NCBI GenBank assembly: GCA_023252095.1
Contig: JAHEXN010000236.1
Span: forward strand, 1-5,450
DNA length: 5,450 nucleotides
DNA from: Actinomycetes bacterium
GTDB taxonomy: Bacteria > Actinomycetota > Actinomycetes > Propionibacteriales > Nocardioidaceae
Direction of reading: 5' to 3'
Shown here piece after piece: positions 4,481 through 5,450 of this stretch (its first letter is position 1; each line of letters starts with the position of its first letter). Under the pieces are notes generated by a model, which saw only the letters and a program-made list of their open reading frames with translations, made no database searches and was not told the DNA's origin. A program made the position numbers and the translations under genes.

Positions 4481-5450
4481 TCAGGCGCCGGCGGAGCCTG
4501 TCGCGGATCGCATCACGGCAGCCACCGCCGTGCGGGAGTCGACACCCAGGCGGTCGAAGATCGCCGTCACGTGCTTCTCGATGGCCTTGACCGATAGACC
4601 GAGCGAGTCGGCGACCTCGGCGTTCGTCAGGCCGTCGGCCACGAGCGCCGCCACCTCGGCCTGCCGCGTCGTCAGGGAGGACCGTGAGCCCGACGCCGGG
4701 CCGTCGCCCACCGGGACGATCCGCGCCAGGTCGACCCGGCGGGGCGCCGCCAGGAGACGCAAGATCTCCGAGACGTCCCGCTCGACGGTCTTGACCGAGA
4801 CCCGCAGGAGCTCGGCGATCTCACGGTTGCGTCTGCCGAGCGCCGCCAGACGCGCCACGAGCTGGCGTCGTCCGTCGAGCTGGTCCCAGCCGATGCCGGG
4901 AACCGGTCGCGGTGCCACTCCCCAGCTCGCCAGCTCGCGCTCGAACCAGGCGGTCACCTCCTCCGGCCCTGCCTCGCTCGCGAGCCAACCGGCCTCGGCC
5001 GCCGCAGCGGCGTCGCCGGTGCCCTGCTCCGCGACAGCGCGGAGCAGGCGTGCCCGCAGCACGTACAGGGCTCCCCCGACGTTGTCGGCCCGCTCGCCGG
5101 AGGCCTGCGCCTGGGCGCTCGCAGCGTCCAGGTCGCCGGCCACGACGGCGAGGCGGGCTCGCGCGCGGTGGAGGGCAGCATCAGCCATGGGGTGCTCGGA
5201 CACGTCGAGCACGTCGGCCAGGCGGACGTAGTCGGCGGCGACCGCAACCTGGGCGTTCGCCAGCGCACCCTCCACCATGACGTCGACCGCGTAGGCGCGG
5301 GCGAACAACGGGAGCTCCGGAACGCCATGGCCTCCGCACGAGGTGAACAACAGCTCGGCGGCGGCCGTCGGGCGGCCCGCAGCACTTAGCGCCAGCGCTC
5401 CCAGCACGTACGCCATCTGCTCGGCGAACGTCCGCGCTGTCGGCACCCGC
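4481..5450 (-). CDS. LuxR-type transcriptional regulator, C-terminal part with two tandem GerE-like HTH modules (5' end outside window)
   Basis: The frame stays open to the right edge. The GTG at 5446-5444 is only the leftmost start-like codon in view, so the gene probably continues. Over 320 residues are visible. Residues 1-180 (counted from that GTG) are Ala/Leu-rich paired helices, such as MAYVLGALALSAAGRPTAAAELL and DYVRLADVLDVSEHPMADAALHRARARLAV. This resembles the TPR-like region of large LAL/MalT-type regulators, which usually have an AAA+/STAND ATPase upstream. Two LuxR-type helix-turn-helix segments follow. One lies at about 190-243 (REIAELLRVSVKTVERDVSEIL) and a canonical one at about 258-312 (LTTRQAEVAALVADGLTNAEVAD, then LSVKAIEKHVTAIFDRLGVDSR). 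They are joined by a short Gly/Ser linker. Most LuxR regulators have one HTH. The target genes and ligand are unknown; it may regulate the neighbouring whiB-like gene, but nothing in sequence shows this. Confidence 0.88.
   Translation of the reverse strand, partial: RVPTARTFAEQMAYVLGALALSAAGRPTAAAELLFTSCGGHGVPELPLFARAYAVDVMVEGALANAQVAVAADYVRLADVLDVSEHPMADAALHRARARLAVVAGDLDAASAQAQASGERADNVGGALYVLRARLLRAVAEQGTGDAAAAAEAGWLASEAGPEEVTAWFERELASWGVAPRPVPGIGWDQLDGRRQLVARLAALGRRNREIAELLRVSVKTVERDVSEILRLLAAPRRVDLARIVPVGDGPASGSRSSLTTRQAEVAALVADGLTNAEVADSLGLSVKAIEKHVTAIFDRLGVDSRTAVAAVMRSATGSAGA

Noticed and set aside
2588..4597. Very long plus-strand open frame (669 codons) opposite proA and the whiB-like gene
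   Set aside because: It runs antisense to a clearly intact proA and the whiB-like gene. Its Arg/His/Asp/Gly-rich composition is what codon bias in GC-rich DNA produces on the opposite strand, and it shows no domain.
3468..5231. Second long plus-strand open frame (587 codons)
   Set aside because: It is antisense to proA, the whiB-like gene and the LuxR-type gene, rich in Ala/Arg/Ser/Thr, and has no recognisable motif.
1..5450. CRISPR array, insertion sequence, toxin-antitoxin or phage-defence system
   Set aside because: I saw no regularly spaced repeats, no transposase, integrase, nuclease or toxin motifs, and no terminal inverted repeats in either strand.

Overview
The window is high-GC DNA (one sampled line of proA is about 68% GC). 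It carries WhiB-family and LuxR-type regulators, GTG starts, ATGA start/stop overlaps and a genome-encoded tRNA CCA end. Together these point to an actinobacterium. The general character fits a Nocardioides/Aeromicrobium-like genome, but the genus is a guess. Nearly all genes lie on the minus strand; the exception is a gene fragment at the left edge.

Left edge (1-450): the 3' end of a plus-strand gene whose product resembles an NPCBM-type carbohydrate-binding domain. It is clearly poorer in GC (about 55% over 1-300 by hand count) and is followed by a clear hairpin terminator. Middle-left (450-740): no protein gene. It holds a bulged hairpin containing an imperfect copy of the tRNA-Ala 3' end, a 19-bp hairpin abutting the tRNA, tRNA-Ala(GGC) on the minus strand, and a weak candidate tRNA promoter. 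A tRNA 3' end, a partial repeat of it and a nearby composition change make this a plausible edge of an integrated element, though no integrase is visible.

Core cluster (741-3859, minus, read right to left): proA (proline synthesis), a 51-codon single-pass membrane protein, nadD (NAD synthesis), rsfS (ribosome silencing factor) and a histidine-phosphatase-family enzyme. The nadD/rsfS and rsfS/phosphatase junctions are ATGA overlaps, so those three are translationally coupled. The nadD-rsfS-phosphatase order is the same as nadD-rsfS-gpgP in Mycobacterium tuberculosis. The genes are housekeeping; the local control signals are the interesting part. There are candidate leaderless promoters before the small membrane gene and perhaps proA, and a hairpin that buries the nadD ribosome-binding site.

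Right end (3897-5450, minus): a divergent WhiB-like iron-sulfur regulator with a possible 15-residue upstream ORF ending in a GTGA overlap with its start. Beyond it is the C-terminal part of a LuxR-type regulator carrying two GerE-like helix-turn-helix modules in tandem. I found no CRISPR array, insertion sequence, recombinase or recognisable defence system. Nothing here amounts to a demonstrable new biological system; the candidates worth checking are small regulatory features and the two regulators.
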